A DNA stretch of 35,692 nt from Alphaproteobacteria bacterium (GTDB lineage Bacteria; Pseudomonadota; Alphaproteobacteria; UBA11222): NCBI GenBank assembly GCA_009693835.1, contig SHWM01000020.1:1-35692 (forward strand), given 5' to 3'. Of the stretch, positions 1 to 8,245 are shown piece by piece. How positions within the stretch are numbered: the stretch's first letter is position 1; every line of letters starts with the position of its first letter. A program made the translations under genes and the position numbers. The notes beneath the pieces are model-generated. The model was not told the origin of the DNA and did not search any database. It worked only from the letters and a program-made list of their open reading frames with translations.

Positions 1-1
1 G

Positions 2-337
2 CAGCAGCTGTTTGATGTGATGTTTGGGGATATGGATCGCAGTTTGCGCGAAATGGGGGTGGGGGATCTGACCGTGGGCAAGCGGATTCGCACCATGAGC
101 GAGGCGTTCTATGGCCGGGTGGCCGCCTATGAAACCGGGCTGCAGGCAAGCGACGGGGACGCCCTGTTGATCGGCGCGCTGGAACGCAATCTCTATCGCG
201 GGGCCACGCCGGATGGGCAGATATTGGCCAGGATGGCCGCCTATATGCGTCAGGTTGCGGCGGGGTTTGAGAATCAGACGGGCGAGGATATGCTGGCCGG
301 AAGGCTGAGTTTCCCTGCCCCTCCAGTGTTTGATTGA
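2..337 (+). CDS. Ubiquinol-cytochrome c chaperone family protein (Cbp3-like), 5' partial
   Basis: The frame is open to the left edge, so the N-terminus lies outside the window; about 111 residues remain. The segment LFDVMFGDMDRSLREMGVGD, followed by a VGKRIRTMSEAFYGR stretch and a helical tail, matches the C-terminal half of the ubiquinol-cytochrome c chaperone family (CBP3/UQCC1-like). In that family the protein helps assemble cytochrome b of the bc1 complex. In many alphaproteobacteria this gene directly precedes a DUF177 gene, as here: only a few bases separate its stop from the next start. I am confident of the family; the exact role in bacteria is inferred from mitochondrial homologues. 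Confidence 0.8.
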   Translation, partial: QQLFDVMFGDMDRSLREMGVGDLTVGKRIRTMSEAFYGRVAAYETGLQASDGDALLIGALERNLYRGATPDGQILARMAAYMRQVAAGFENQTGEDMLAGRLSFPAPPVFD

Positions 338-351
338 TCGGAAGCCAAGCC

Positions 352-915
352 ATGCGCGCCGCAGTGGAAATGCCGATCCCTATACAAATCGATATTAATG
401 CCGACAGCCTGGGCTCTACACCATCGCATATTAATTTCAGGGCGGATGCGGCTGCGTGCAAGGCGCTGGCCGTCTATCTTAAAGTGGATTCAGTAGATAA
501 TTTTCAGGCTGAGCTGAAAGTTACCCGCTGGCGCAAACATGGCGCCAAAGTACAGGGCGTGGTCAGCGCAGATATCGTGCAGCAGTGCGTCGTAACCCTC
601 GCGCCCGTGCATTCAAAAGTGACTGAGCCGGTGGACGCCCGTTTTTTACCCGCCGCCATGCTGGAAAAGGCGGGTGCTGACGGCCCGGAAGTCACAGTCG
701 ATCCGCTGGCCGATGACCCCCCGGAACCCTATGTGGGGCGCATTATTCATCTTGGCCCGCTGGTGCTGGAATATTTGGCGCTGGGGATCGAGGCCTATCC
801 GCGCGCGCCCGGGGCTGTGTTGCCGGCCGGTCTGATACGAACCGATGCGGAGAATGAAAAACGCGCCAACCCGTTTCAGGTGCTGGCGCAGTTACGCAAT
901 AAAATGAAAGATTGA
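352..915 (+). CDS. DUF177 (YceD-like) protein
   Basis: The 187-residue protein belongs to the DUF177/YceD family, recognised by the segment QQCVVTLAPVHSKVTEPVDA followed by an RFLP motif, then an acidic middle and a C-terminal EYLALGIEAYPRAPGA block. YceD proteins are linked in other bacteria to 23S rRNA accumulation and usually sit beside rpmF and plsX, as here. I chose ATG 352 because a GGAAG sequence lies about 8 bases upstream. A TTG at 334 would overlap the preceding stop region and is the alternative. It probably forms a two-gene unit with the upstream chaperone gene. The molecular function is not established. Confidence 0.85.
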   Translation: MRAAVEMPIPIQIDINADSLGSTPSHINFRADAAACKALAVYLKVDSVDNFQAELKVTRWRKHGAKVQGVVSADIVQQCVVTLAPVHSKVTEPVDARFLPAAMLEKAGADGPEVTVDPLADDPPEPYVGRIIHLGPLVLEYLALGIEAYPRAPGAVLPAGLIRTDAENEKRANPFQVLAQLRNKMKD

Positions 916-930
916 ATCGGGGCCGAACGA

Positions 931-1113
931 TCAGTCTTCCTTTTCGGGAAGAACCTGGCGGCCACGGTATTTGCCCGATTTCAGATCAATATGGTGCGGA
1001 CGCACCAATTCTCCAGAATCCTTGCTCTCCTGATAGACCGAAGGGGGAATGGCGTCATGTGAACGGCGCATTCCACGTTTAGAGGGGGTCGTTTTTCTTT
1101 TTGGAACTGCCAT
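931..1113 (-). CDS. rpmF: 50S ribosomal protein L32
   Basis: The 60-residue basic protein starts [20 protein letters not shown], the diagnostic L32 N-terminus. It continues with an [16 protein letters not shown] segment typical of alphaproteobacterial L32, which lacks the zinc-binding cysteines of some other bacterial L32 proteins. It is a component of the large ribosomal subunit near the peptidyl transferase region. The start at 1113 is fixed by the family N-terminus; an upstream ATG at 1146 would add 11 atypical residues. The gene is convergent with the DUF177 gene (15 bp between stops) and divergent from plsX. In many bacteria rpmF is co-directional with plsX, so the inverted orientation is worth noting. 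Confidence 0.97.
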   Translation of the reverse strand: MAVPKRKTTPSKRGMRRSHDAIPPSVYQESKDSGELVRPHHIDLKSGKYRGRQVLPEKED

Positions 1114-1223
1114 GATTTTGGGCCTTGCTTCGGTAATAAATGTCACGCGGTTAACGCCAGACAGCGCTCCGCAAGGGGCGCAACCTAGTCGTGACCGGGC
1201 AGGCTGTCAAGCGCGTGCCAGGC

Positions 1224-1497
1224 TCTAGAGCAATCCTTTTTTAGACTGAATAAGCTGGTTCAGTCTAAAAAGGTAAAATTGCTCTAAATTATCATATAGA
1301 CCATGTTTTGCGGATCGGACGAGATCGCCATGGGCGATTCCGTCTGATCCGAGCATGGTCTAGAGCAACATGCGATCAGATAGAACCATCCAGTTCTATC
1401 TGATCGAATAAAGCTGCTCTATTTTTAATATGTTAGAGCAGCTTTATGCAATCATCTGGTGATCGGGACGATTCCAGATGATTGCATGCCGCTCTAG
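1224..1497. repeat. Array of four consecutive palindromes (intergenic hairpin cluster)
   Basis: Four hairpins lie head to tail. H1: outer arms TAGAGCAAT 1226-1234 and ATTGCTCTA 1278-1286; inner arms 1235-1250 and 1259-1273 with one bulged T. H2: outer arms TAGACCATG 1297-1305 and CATGGTCTA 1354-1362; inner 19-nt arms 1311-1329 and 1333-1351 around loop ATG, with mismatches that become G-U pairs in RNA. H3: outer TAGAGCA 1361-1367 and TGCTCTA 1415-1421; inner perfect 14-bp arms 1373-1386 and 1393-1406. H4: outer TAGAGC 1434-1439 and GCTCTA 1491-1496; inner perfect 14-bp arms 1446-1459 and 1474-1487. H3 and H4 are also joined by a perfect 14-bp inverted repeat (1408-1421 with 1434-1447), allowing an alternative fold. 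All units share the edge pattern TAGA(G/C)C...G(C/G)TCTA. This fills most of the rpmF-plsX gap (1114-1657). Confidence 0.85.
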
Positions 1498-1657
1498 TGG
1501 CCGCGGGACCGCGGCTATCCATTCATTTACCGCCGCGGCATGGATTTGCTTGGAATTAATGGCTTATTTAGCTATTCAGGACGTGGCGGCGCAGCGAGTG
1601 CGTCCTATTTCCTTCATTTTCCTAGATGTCGCGTTAAACATCAGAGAGACCGGCAAA

Positions 1658-2764
1658 TTGGCGCTGCCTGAGACAGAAAATCTGGTTATATCGCTGGACG
1701 CCATGGGCGGGGATAGCGCCCCGGAGATGGTTCTGGAGGGCGCGGCCATGGTTTGTGCAAGACAAAAGCACGTGCATTTTGTTCTGTTTGGCGATGAGCG
1801 CCGCCTGTTGCCCCTGATCGCCCGGCATCCCGCACTGGCAGGGCGCCATGAGGTTCGTCATACCAGCGACGTGGTGGCGCCGGATGACAAGCCCAGCCAG
1901 ATTGTCCGCAGGGGGCGCGGCACCAGCATGTGGAAGGCCATTGCCCTGGTGAAGGAAGGTGGGGCGGTCGTGGCTGTTTCCGCCGGTAATACGGGCGCCC
2001 TGATGGCCATGTCCGTCCTGCAGTTGCGCACCATAGAGGGCATCTATCGTCCCGCCATTGCCTCGACCTGGCCAGGGCCGGTAAATCAAAAAGTGGTGCT
2101 GGATCTGGGCGCCAATCTCGACTGCGATGAAGACAGTCTGGTGCAGTTCGCTTTGATGGGGTCCGCCTTTGCGCGGTCGGTATTGAATCTGGCGTGTCCG
2201 CGCGTCGGTCTGCTGAATGTCGGCGAGGAGGAGCAGAAAGGCCATGAATATGTCCGCACCGCCGCCAGTAAACTGCGCCTCCTGCCTCACGAGGTCATGA
2301 ATTTTATCGGTTTTGTGGAAGGTGACGATCTAGGCGCGGATACGGTGGATGTGGCCGTCACCGATGGGTTTACCGGCAATGTGGCCCTGAAAACCGGTGA
2401 GGGCAGCGCCAGGCTGATATTTCAGATGCTTGGCGGCGCCATGCGCAGTTCATGGCTGTCGAGGCTGGGTTATTTTCTGGCGCGCAGCGCATTTCGGTCT
2501 CTGCGCGACAAACTTGATCCCAGGGTGCATAATGGCGGCGTTTTTCTGGGTCTTAATGGTCTCGTCATCAAAAGTCACGGAGGGTCGGATGGCGTCGGCT
2601 TTGCACACGCCATTTCCATGGGCATAGATATGGCGCGATCTAATCTGGCCGGTCAAATTGCGGCTGATCTTAATAAATATGATGCGATCATCGGCCCAAC
2701 TGATAAAAACAGAACAGAAAATTCTGTTCAAAAAAGCACAGGCTCGGAGGCGAACGCAAGATGA
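1658..2764 (+). CDS. plsX: Phosphate acyltransferase PlsX
   Basis: PlsX converts acyl-ACP to acyl-phosphate, the donor for PlsY in phosphatidic acid synthesis. The family signature [19 protein letters not shown] is at the N-terminus. [41 protein letters not shown] and a [14 protein letters not shown] block follow in the usual order, with [19 protein letters not shown] near the C-terminus. About 20 C-terminal residues rich in polar amino acids are extra. The start is uncertain. TTG 1658 puts the signature about 13 residues in and has AGAGAG about 9 bases upstream. ATG 1559 and ATG 1478 are in frame, but the latter starts inside a hairpin and adds about 60 atypical residues. The stop overlaps the fabH start by 4 bp (ATGA), indicating coupling. 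Confidence 0.93.
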   Translation: MALPETENLVISLDAMGGDSAPEMVLEGAAMVCARQKHVHFVLFGDERRLLPLIARHPALAGRHEVRHTSDVVAPDDKPSQIVRRGRGTSMWKAIALVKEGGAVVAVSAGNTGALMAMSVLQLRTIEGIYRPAIASTWPGPVNQKVVLDLGANLDCDEDSLVQFALMGSAFARSVLNLACPRVGLLNVGEEEQKGHEYVRTAASKLRLLPHEVMNFIGFVEGDDLGADTVDVAVTDGFTGNVALKTGEGSARLIFQMLGGAMRSSWLSRLGYFLARSAFRSLRDKLDPRVHNGGVFLGLNGLVIKSHGGSDGVGFAHAISMGIDMARSNLAGQIAADLNKYDAIIGPTDKNRTENSVQKSTGSEANAR

Positions 2765-3738
2765 GCATCATCCGATCAGTCATTTGCGGCGCTGGCGGCT
2801 ATTTGCCCGAACGCATCCTCGGCAATGCTGAACTGGCGTCCATGGTGGACACCAGCGATGAATGGATCGTCGAGCGTTCAGGTATCCGGGAACGCCACAT
2901 TGCAGCGGACGGCGAGATGACCTCTCATCTGGCGCTGGCCGCCGCGCGCCGGGCGCTGCTCAATGCGGACACCGATATATCGGAGGTGGATCTGATCATC
3001 CTGGCGACGGCCACACCGGATCAGACCTTTCCCGCCACGGCCACCAAAGTTCAGGCGGCTCTGGGTATCGTCCGGGGGGCCGCGTTTGATATCCAGGCGG
3101 TCTGCTCGGGTTTTGTCTATGCGCTGGCGGTTGCCGATAATTTTCTGAAAGCCGGACAGTTTCGCTGCGCCCTGGTGATTGGCGCGGAAACTTTTTCACG
3201 CATTCTGGACTGGCAGGACCGCAGCACCTGTGTGCTGTTTGGCGATGGCGCGGGCGCGGTCGTGCTAAAGGCGCAAACCGGGCAGGGAACGCTGCAGGAT
3301 CGTGGCATTCTAAGCACGCATCTGTATGCCGATGGACGCCAGCATGATCTGCTCTATGTGGATGGCGGCCCCTCATCGACAGGCACTACCGGGCATTTGC
3401 GCATGAATGGCAAGGAAGTTTTCAAACACGCCGTCACCAATATGACGGGGGCTGTGAACGAGGCGCTGGCGGCCACAGGATTGCAGGCCAGCGACATAGA
3501 CTGGATCGTGCCGCACCAGGCTAATCAGAGAATCATCGACGCAACCGCCAGGAAACTGGGCATTCCCTCCTCGCGGGTGGTGCAGACCGTGGCCTTGCAT
3601 GGCAATACATCGGCGGCGTCGATACCGCTCGCGCTCAGTTGCGCGGTGGCTGATGGGCGCATCCAAAAGGGTCAGCTTGTGCTGATGGAAGGCATGGGCG
3701 GCGGTTTTACCTGGGGTTCGGCGCTGGTCCGCTGGTGA
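2761..3738 (+). CDS. fabH: Beta-ketoacyl-ACP synthase III
   Basis: FabH condenses acetyl-CoA (or another short acyl-CoA) with malonyl-ACP to start fatty acid synthesis in the cytosol. The 325-residue length is normal. The catalytic triad is complete: Cys115 in [14 protein letters not shown], His252 in [11 protein letters not shown] and Asn282 in [15 protein letters not shown]. The N-terminal [16 protein letters not shown] motif and the C-terminal [15 protein letters not shown] end are standard. It overlaps plsX by 4 bp, so the two are almost certainly one transcript and translationally coupled. ihfA follows 275 bp downstream behind its own probable promoter. Confidence 0.98.
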   Translation: MSIIRSVICGAGGYLPERILGNAELASMVDTSDEWIVERSGIRERHIAADGEMTSHLALAAARRALLNADTDISEVDLIILATATPDQTFPATATKVQAALGIVRGAAFDIQAVCSGFVYALAVADNFLKAGQFRCALVIGAETFSRILDWQDRSTCVLFGDGAGAVVLKAQTGQGTLQDRGILSTHLYADGRQHDLLYVDGGPSSTGTTGHLRMNGKEVFKHAVTNMTGAVNEALAATGLQASDIDWIVPHQANQRIIDATARKLGIPSSRVVQTVALHGNTSAASIPLALSCAVADGRIQKGQLVLMEGMGGGFTWGSALVRW

Positions 3739-3774
3739 AGATTTGTTTCTACTTAAGCATTTTCCGCTATCTAT

Positions 3775-3804
3775 TTGACAAAAAGCTTTTAATTCACGCA
3801 CAAT
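3775..3804 (+). promoter_or_regulatory. Probable sigma-70-type promoter for ihfA
   Basis: A perfect TTGACA (3775-3780) is followed 18 bp later by CACAAT (3799-3804; 4 of 6 matches to the -10 consensus). It lies in the fabH-ihfA gap and would give a leader of about 200 nt. The leader contains CTCCAG/CTGGAG arms around a 10-nt loop near 3841-3862. Seen by eye only. Confidence 0.45.
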
Positions 3805-4013
3805 GCTCCGCACCCAGGTGACGATTCCAGGGGTTCAAACTCCAGAACTGCCTGCCTGGAGGGTTTCAACAGTTGAACTGGGCTCGCTTGTGGCGTGCGA
3901 GTGGATAAGGCGTTCATTGTTTATCCAGATTGAGCGCTGGGGATGAGGCGGATCGCAGGGTGTTTTCATTTTACCGTCGGCAGGGCCAGGCGGAACAGAT
4001 GAAGGGGGAGAGG

Positions 4014-4337
4014 ATGGGAACAGTTACCCGCGCGCAGCTTAGCGAAGCCGTACACCGTGATGTCGGTCTTTCACGCAGTGATTCGGCTCAGCTCGTCGAA
4101 GCTGTACTGGACGAAGTATGTAACGAACTGGTCAATGGCAAGCTGGTTAAAATTTCTTCCTTTGGGTCCTTTTCAGTGCGCGATAAAGGGGGCCGTGTCG
4201 GGCGCAACCCGAAAACCGGCGAAGAAGTTCCCATTGCGCCGCGCCGTGTGCTGGTCTTCCGGCCGTCGCATGTGTTGAAAGACATGATCAACCGGATTGC
4301 AGGCAAACTTGGCGGTACCAGCCCGGCCGCGAACTGA
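4014..4337 (+). CDS. ihfA: Integration host factor subunit alpha
   Basis: The 107-residue protein is a member of the HU/IHF family of DNA-bending proteins. Hallmarks are [20 protein letters not shown], the beta-arm tip segment [20 protein letters not shown] and a C-terminal amphipathic helix. The N-terminus [20 protein letters not shown] fits IhfA, and IhfA beside a MerR gene is the usual alphaproteobacterial arrangement. ATG 4014 is chosen because AAGGGGGAG lies just upstream and the family starts here; ATG 3999 is 5 codons earlier and possible. It acts as a heterodimer with IhfB, which is not in the window. The merR gene starts 8 bp downstream. Confidence 0.95.
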   Translation: MGTVTRAQLSEAVHRDVGLSRSDSAQLVEAVLDEVCNELVNGKLVKISSFGSFSVRDKGGRVGRNPKTGEEVPIAPRRVLVFRPSHVLKDMINRIAGKLGGTSPAAN

Positions 4338-4345
4338 GTATCACC

Positions 4346-4879
4346 GTGCAAAAATCTGCTGACGCCTTCCGCACAATCAGTGAGGTTGCCGAGGAGCTAG
4401 ATGTTCCACAGCATGTGCTGCGTTTTTGGGAAAGCAAATTCATCCAGATCAAACCTTTGAAGCGCGCGGGCGGCAGACGCTATTACCGGCCCGATGACAT
4501 CAGCCTTCTGCGGGGTATCCGCAGCCTTCTGTATAGCGATGGGTATACGATCAAAGGCGTGCAAAAGGTGTTGAAAGACAGGGGCGTGCGTTTTGTTACA
4601 GGCGCTCTGGCGGGCAATGCCCAGGACGCCGTGAATGCGCCCGCCGCCAGTGCCCCCAGAGTGGCCAGGCGGAAAAGCCCCGCGCCCGACCCGGATGAAA
4701 TGCCACTGCCGATTTTTATGCCGGACTTTCTCAAGGCCCCTGCCATAGCTGCCACCGTCCGGCCAGCAAAGGCCCCGGAGGCCCCGGAGGCTCCCTCAAT
4801 CCTGCACGTTCAGCGTAAGAAGCTGGAAAAACTGTTGGCTGAATTGACGGCCATTAAGGATTTGCTGACGGGCAGCTAG
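4346..4879 (+). CDS. MerR family transcriptional regulator
   Basis: The 177-residue protein has an N-terminal MerR winged-helix domain (about residues 9-78). It reads [20 protein letters not shown], then a [17 protein letters not shown] wing and a second helical segment, [15 protein letters not shown]. The middle is a Pro/Ala-rich linker with a small APEAPEAP repeat, and the end is a coiled-coil-like helix ([20 protein letters not shown]) suited to dimerisation. No cysteine metal-binding motif is present, so it is not a metal sensor of the MerR/CueR type. Start GTG 4346 follows the ihfA stop by 8 bp, with little Shine-Dalgarno sequence, suggesting coupling to ihfA. The signal and targets are unknown. 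Confidence 0.9.
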   Translation: MQKSADAFRTISEVAEELDVPQHVLRFWESKFIQIKPLKRAGGRRYYRPDDISLLRGIRSLLYSDGYTIKGVQKVLKDRGVRFVTGALAGNAQDAVNAPAASAPRVARRKSPAPDPDEMPLPIFMPDFLKAPAIAATVRPAKAPEAPEAPSILHVQRKKLEKLLAELTAIKDLLTGS

Positions 4880-4957
4880 AATTCCGCCAGCAAGGTTGCC
4901 GAACCGGAGGGCGCGGAGTATAGTCCGCCGCCTTGGTACTGACCCGCCAGGATAGAT

Positions 4958-5034
4958 CGGAGTGTGGCGCAGCCTGGTAGCGCACTTGTCTGGGGGACAA
5001 GGGGTCGTCGGTTCAAATCCGGCCACTCCGACCA
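4958..5034 (+). tRNA. tRNA-Pro (anticodon GGG)
   Basis: A 77-nt cloverleaf can be folded by eye. Acceptor arms CGGAGTG and CACTCCG are at 4958-4964 and 5024-5030. The D arm is at GCGCAGCCTGGTAGCGC. The anticodon stem CTTGT/ACAAG carries loop CTGGGGG, giving anticodon GGG (reads CCC/CCU). The T loop is GTTCAAATC, and the encoded 3' end is A-CCA (5031-5034). It stands between merR and the toxin-antitoxin pair. Confidence 0.97.
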
Positions 5035-5139
5035 TCCGCCTTCGCTGATCTTGGCAAAGCCAAAATCTAGCTACGGCGTGATTGGGTGCATGCTCTGCAC
5101 GCCATAAGTAAAACTTGAGAAAATACTTTCTGGGTTATG

Positions 5140-5157
5140 TGTAACGTTTGTGCTACA
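5140..5157. promoter_or_regulatory. Candidate operator upstream of the antitoxin gene
   Basis: The 18-bp imperfect palindrome TGTAACGTTTGTGCTACA has half-sites TGTANC. A possible -10 hexamer TACATT (5154-5159) overlaps its right arm. It lies 38 bp before the antitoxin start, where DinJ-type antitoxins usually bind to repress their own operon. The symmetry is modest. Confidence 0.25.
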
Positions 5158-5194
5158 TTGGGTCGTCTCTCGAATAACAAACTTGAGGTGTCCC

Positions 5195-5455
5195 ATGACC
5201 ACCAAGACCGCCACCGTGCACGCTCGTATCCAGCCCGCTCTCAAGACGGCCGCCGAAACGGTGCTTGCGAAGCTTGGCATTTCCACGTCCGAGGCGATTG
5301 TGATATATTTCAGCCAGATCGCTTTACAAAAAGGCTTGCCTTTCGATGTGAAAATTCCCAACAAAAAGACGCAAAAGGCGATGCGGGAGGCCAGGGAAGG
5401 GCAAACCAAGCGTTTTCGCTCTGTCGAGGAGCTGATGCGCGATCTCGATGCGTGA
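5195..5455 (+). CDS. RelB/DinJ-family antitoxin
   Basis: The 86-residue protein begins MTTKTATVHARIQPALKTAA, a ribbon-helix-helix DNA-binding N-terminus of the DinJ type, and continues with LAKLGISTSEAIVIYFSQIA and KGLPFDVKIPN, the hallmark of RelB/DinJ antitoxins. The charged C-terminal tail (about residues 55-86) is the expected toxin-wrapping segment. It would neutralise the downstream YafQ-like toxin and autorepress the operon. ATG 5195 is preceded by TTGAGGTG, a good ribosome binding site. The stop overlaps the toxin start by 8 bp, typical of coupled antitoxin-toxin pairs. Confidence 0.9.
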   Translation: MTTKTATVHARIQPALKTAAETVLAKLGISTSEAIVIYFSQIALQKGLPFDVKIPNKKTQKAMREAREGQTKRFRSVEELMRDLDA

Positions 5456-5714
5456 GATTGAGCGCACCCGCCAGTTCAAACGGGACTTAAAGCTTGCCCG
5501 CAAACGACGCAAAAAGCTCGACCGATTGCAAGTGATTATCGAACTTCTGGCGAATGATATGCCACTGTCGGCGCGCCACAGGCCGCATAGGTTGATCGGC
5601 GACATGGATGGATACTGGGAATGCCATGTCGAACCGGATTACCTGCTGGTATATGAATATCTTCCTGATACTCTGATGCTGGTGCGGCTTGGCACACATT
5701 CTGATCTGTTTTGA
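5448..5714 (+). CDS. YafQ-family mRNA interferase toxin
   Basis: The 88-residue basic protein belongs to the RelE/ParE superfamily, YafQ subgroup, whose members cut mRNA on the ribosome. The YafQ catalytic constellation is preserved by position: His47 in RPHRLIG, His60 and Asp64 in ECHVEPDYLLVYEY, and His84 in the C-terminal GTHSDLF. The N-terminal ERTRQFKRDLKLARKRRKKL helix matches the family. With the overlapping upstream DinJ-like gene it forms a complete, apparently intact type II toxin-antitoxin module. Its position just after a tRNA gene is compatible with horizontal acquisition, though no att-site duplication was found. Confidence 0.92.
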   Translation: MREIERTRQFKRDLKLARKRRKKLDRLQVIIELLANDMPLSARHRPHRLIGDMDGYWECHVEPDYLLVYEYLPDTLMLVRLGTHSDLF

Positions 5715-5723
5715 GTGAAACGC

Positions 5724-5918
5724 TCACCCGCGCATCCAGAACACCAGCGGCCTGACAGGAAACACCCAGAGTACGCCCGCCACCGGATAGAAGATCAGCC
5801 GCGCAATCTGCGAATCCGGCAGCCAGTTCTCGGCGACGTTCACGGCCAGTATGCTGTAGACAAGCATCCACAGCAGCAGAAGGAACGAGCCAAGCAGTTT
5901 GCGTTGCCGGATGGGCAT
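5724..5918 (-). CDS. DUF2842 small membrane protein
   Basis: The 64-residue protein has two predicted membrane helices (about residues 9-28 and 41-60). It ends with YPVAGVLWVFPVRPLVFWM, the pattern of the DUF2842 family found mainly in Alphaproteobacteria. The start MPIRQRKLLGSFLLLLWML also fits the family. It is convergent with the toxin gene (9 bp between stops) and divergent from parC. No function is known for the family. Confidence 0.8.
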   Translation of the reverse strand: MPIRQRKLLGSFLLLLWMLVYSILAVNVAENWLPDSQIARLIFYPVAGVLWVFPVRPLVFWMRG

Positions 5919-6011
5919 TGGGGCACCTTAAGTGCGTGGCCGGAAAAGCCAGCCCAAGTTGCATAAACGGATAGGGCTGCACAAGCAACCGGGCGATGCT
6001 ATAAGCCGAAT

Positions 6012-8240
6012 ATGAGCGACCTGCTGACACCCGAATCAGAAATTACCGATACCCCCCTGGGCGAGGCGCTGGCGCAGCGCTATCTGGCCTATGCGCTGTC
6101 CACCATCATGCACCGGGCGCTGCCGGATGTGCGCGACGGGCTGAAGCCGGTGCACCGGCGGCTGCTCTATGCCATGCGGCAATTACGGCTCGATCCGGCG
6201 TCGGGTTTCAAGAAATCGGCGCGCGTCGTGGGCGACGTGATCGGCAAATACCATCCACACGGGGACCAGTCGGTCTATGATGCGCTGGTGCGTCTGGCAC
6301 AGGATTTTTCCATCCGCTACCCGCTGATCGACGGGCAGGGCAATTTCGGCAATGTCGATGGCGATAACGCGGCCGCCATGCGCTATACCGAAACCCGCCT
6401 GACGGAAGTGGCGCAGGCCCTGCTGGATGGCATCGACGAAGACGCCGTCGATTTCCGCGAGACCTATGACGGGGAAGAGAGCGAACCGCTGGTGCTGCCT
6501 GCGGCGTTTCCCAATCTGCTGGCCAATGGCGCCACCGGCATTGCGGTGGGCATGGCCACCAGCATCCCGCCGCACAATGTGGCGGAACTGTGCGACGCCA
6601 TGGTGCATTTGATCAAATTTCCGAATGCCGGCATCGAAAAGCTGGTGGAATTCATTCAGGGGCCGGATTTCCCAACCGGCGGGATCATTGTCGAACCGCG
6701 TGAAAGCATTCTGGACGCTTACGCCACCGGCAGGGGAGGCTTTCGCGTGCGCGCCCAGTGGGAGGTGGAGAAAACCCCGCGCAGCGGCTATCAGATCGTC
6801 GTCACCGAAATCCCCTATCAGGTGCAAAAAGGCAAACTGATCGAGAAAGTGGCGGAGTTGATCAACAACCGCAAACTTTCGCTGCTGGGCGACATCCGCG
6901 ATGAATCGGCGGAAGACATACGGGTGGTGCTGGAACCGCGCGTACGCACCGTGGAGCCTGAAATGCTGATGCAGCAACTGTTTCAGCTCAGTGATTTTGA
7001 GGTGCGCATCCCGCTCAATCTGAACGTGCTGGACCTGCATCAGGTGCCGCGCGTCATGAACCTGCGCGAGGCGCTGCGCGCTTTCCTGGCGCACCGCAAG
7101 GAAGTGCTGGTGCGGCGTTCGCAATACCGGCTGTCGCGCATCGTTCATCGTCTGGAAGTGCTGGATGGCTATCTCATCGCGTTTCTCAATCTGGACAAGA
7201 TCATCCGCATCATCCGCAACGAGGATGAACCGAAACCCAAACTGATCCAGGCCTTCAAGCTGACGGATATTCAGGCCGAGGCCATTCTCGATATGCGGCT
7301 GCGCGCCCTGCGCAAGCTGGAGGAGATGGCCCTGCGGCGCGAGCATAAATCGCTAACGGAGGAGCGCAGGGAACTGACCGGGCTGATCAAGTCTGACGAG
7401 AAACAATGGGCGCGCATTTCGGACGACCTAAAGGCGTTGCGTGTGAAGTTCGGGCCGAAGACCACGTTAGGAAAACGCCGAACGGACATTAGCGGCGCGC
7501 TATTGCTGGATGAAATCCCGCTGGAAGCGATGATAGAGCGGGAACCCGTGACGGTGGTATGTTCCCAGAAGGGCTGGATCCGGCAATTAAAGGGGCATCT
7601 GCCGGAGGACCCCGATCTAAAATATAAAGAGGGTGATGGGCCGGCCTTCTGGCTGCAGGCGCAATCCACGGACAGGCTGATCCTGTTCGCGACCAATGGC
7701 CGTTTTTATACGTTACGCTGTGACAAGCTGCCCGGCGGGCGCGGCCATGGCGAACCGGTGCGGCTGATGATTGATCTGGATAATGACCATGACATTGTGA
7801 CGATCATGACGCATGACCCGGAACGCAGTCTGCTGGTGGCGTCGAGTGACGGGCATGGCTTTATCGTTGAGGAAACTGAAATCATCGCGGCGACGCGTAA
7901 CGGCAAGCAGGTGCTAAATGTGTCGGGCGACGTCGAGGCGCTGGTCTGCACGCCGGCCGTGGGGGATTCGATTGCTGTTGTAGGTGAAAATCGCAAACTT
8001 CTGATCTTCCCGCGGGACGAGGCGCCGGTGATGACGCGCGGCAAGGGGGTCATTCTGCAGCGCTACAAGGATGGCGGGCTCAGCGACGCCAAAATGTTTA
8101 CCCTGGCCGACGGCCTTGTGTGGCAGGACCGGTCCGGCCGCAGACAGACGGAACGCGAATTGTCTGACTGGACAGGCAGCCGGGCGCAGGCGGGCCGTCT
8201 GCCCCCGCGCGGCTTCCCGCGCAATAACAAATTTGGCTGA
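6012..8240 (+). CDS. parC: DNA topoisomerase IV subunit A
   Basis: ParC is the DNA-cleaving subunit of topoisomerase IV, which decatenates daughter chromosomes together with ParE (absent here). The 742-residue protein has the winged-helix cleavage domain, with catalytic Tyr125 in [10 protein letters not shown], preceded by [11 protein letters not shown] and [20 protein letters not shown]. The tower/coiled-coil region is central, and the C-terminal beta-pinwheel begins near residue 500. The C-terminal part lacks a GyrA-box-like sequence as far as I can see, which with the overall pattern supports ParC over GyrA. In the quinolone-resistance region the residue after HPHGD is Gln86, where E. coli ParC has Ser80; I believe this is common in alphaproteobacterial ParC. 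Convergent with the next gene (5 bp between stops). Confidence 0.96.
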   Translation: MSDLLTPESEITDTPLGEALAQRYLAYALSTIMHRALPDVRDGLKPVHRRLLYAMRQLRLDPASGFKKSARVVGDVIGKYHPHGDQSVYDALVRLAQDFSIRYPLIDGQGNFGNVDGDNAAAMRYTETRLTEVAQALLDGIDEDAVDFRETYDGEESEPLVLPAAFPNLLANGATGIAVGMATSIPPHNVAELCDAMVHLIKFPNAGIEKLVEFIQGPDFPTGGIIVEPRESILDAYATGRGGFRVRAQWEVEKTPRSGYQIVVTEIPYQVQKGKLIEKVAELINNRKLSLLGDIRDESAEDIRVVLEPRVRTVEPEMLMQQLFQLSDFEVRIPLNLNVLDLHQVPRVMNLREALRAFLAHRKEVLVRRSQYRLSRIVHRLEVLDGYLIAFLNLDKIIRIIRNEDEPKPKLIQAFKLTDIQAEAILDMRLRALRKLEEMALRREHKSLTEERRELTGLIKSDEKQWARISDDLKALRVKFGPKTTLGKRRTDISGALLLDEIPLEAMIEREPVTVVCSQKGWIRQLKGHLPEDPDLKYKEGDGPAFWLQAQSTDRLILFATNGRFYTLRCDKLPGGRGHGEPVRLMIDLDNDHDIVTIMTHDPERSLLVASSDGHGFIVEETEIIAATRNGKQVLNVSGDVEALVCTPAVGDSIAVVGENRKLLIFPRDEAPVMTRGKGVILQRYKDGGLSDAKMFTLADGLVWQDRSGRRQTERELSDWTGSRAQAGRLPPRGFPRNNKFG

Positions 8241-8245
8241 GATAT

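Noticed and set aside
5035..5194. Possible second copy of the tRNA-Pro 3' end (att site) before or after the toxin-antitoxin pair
   Set aside because: No repeat of the T-arm or acceptor sequence could be found by eye up to parC.
6183..7346. 387-codon open frame on the minus strand across parC
   Set aside because: Fully antisense to a strongly conserved gene; the His/Gln/Arg-rich translation is typical of a shadow frame in GC-rich DNA.
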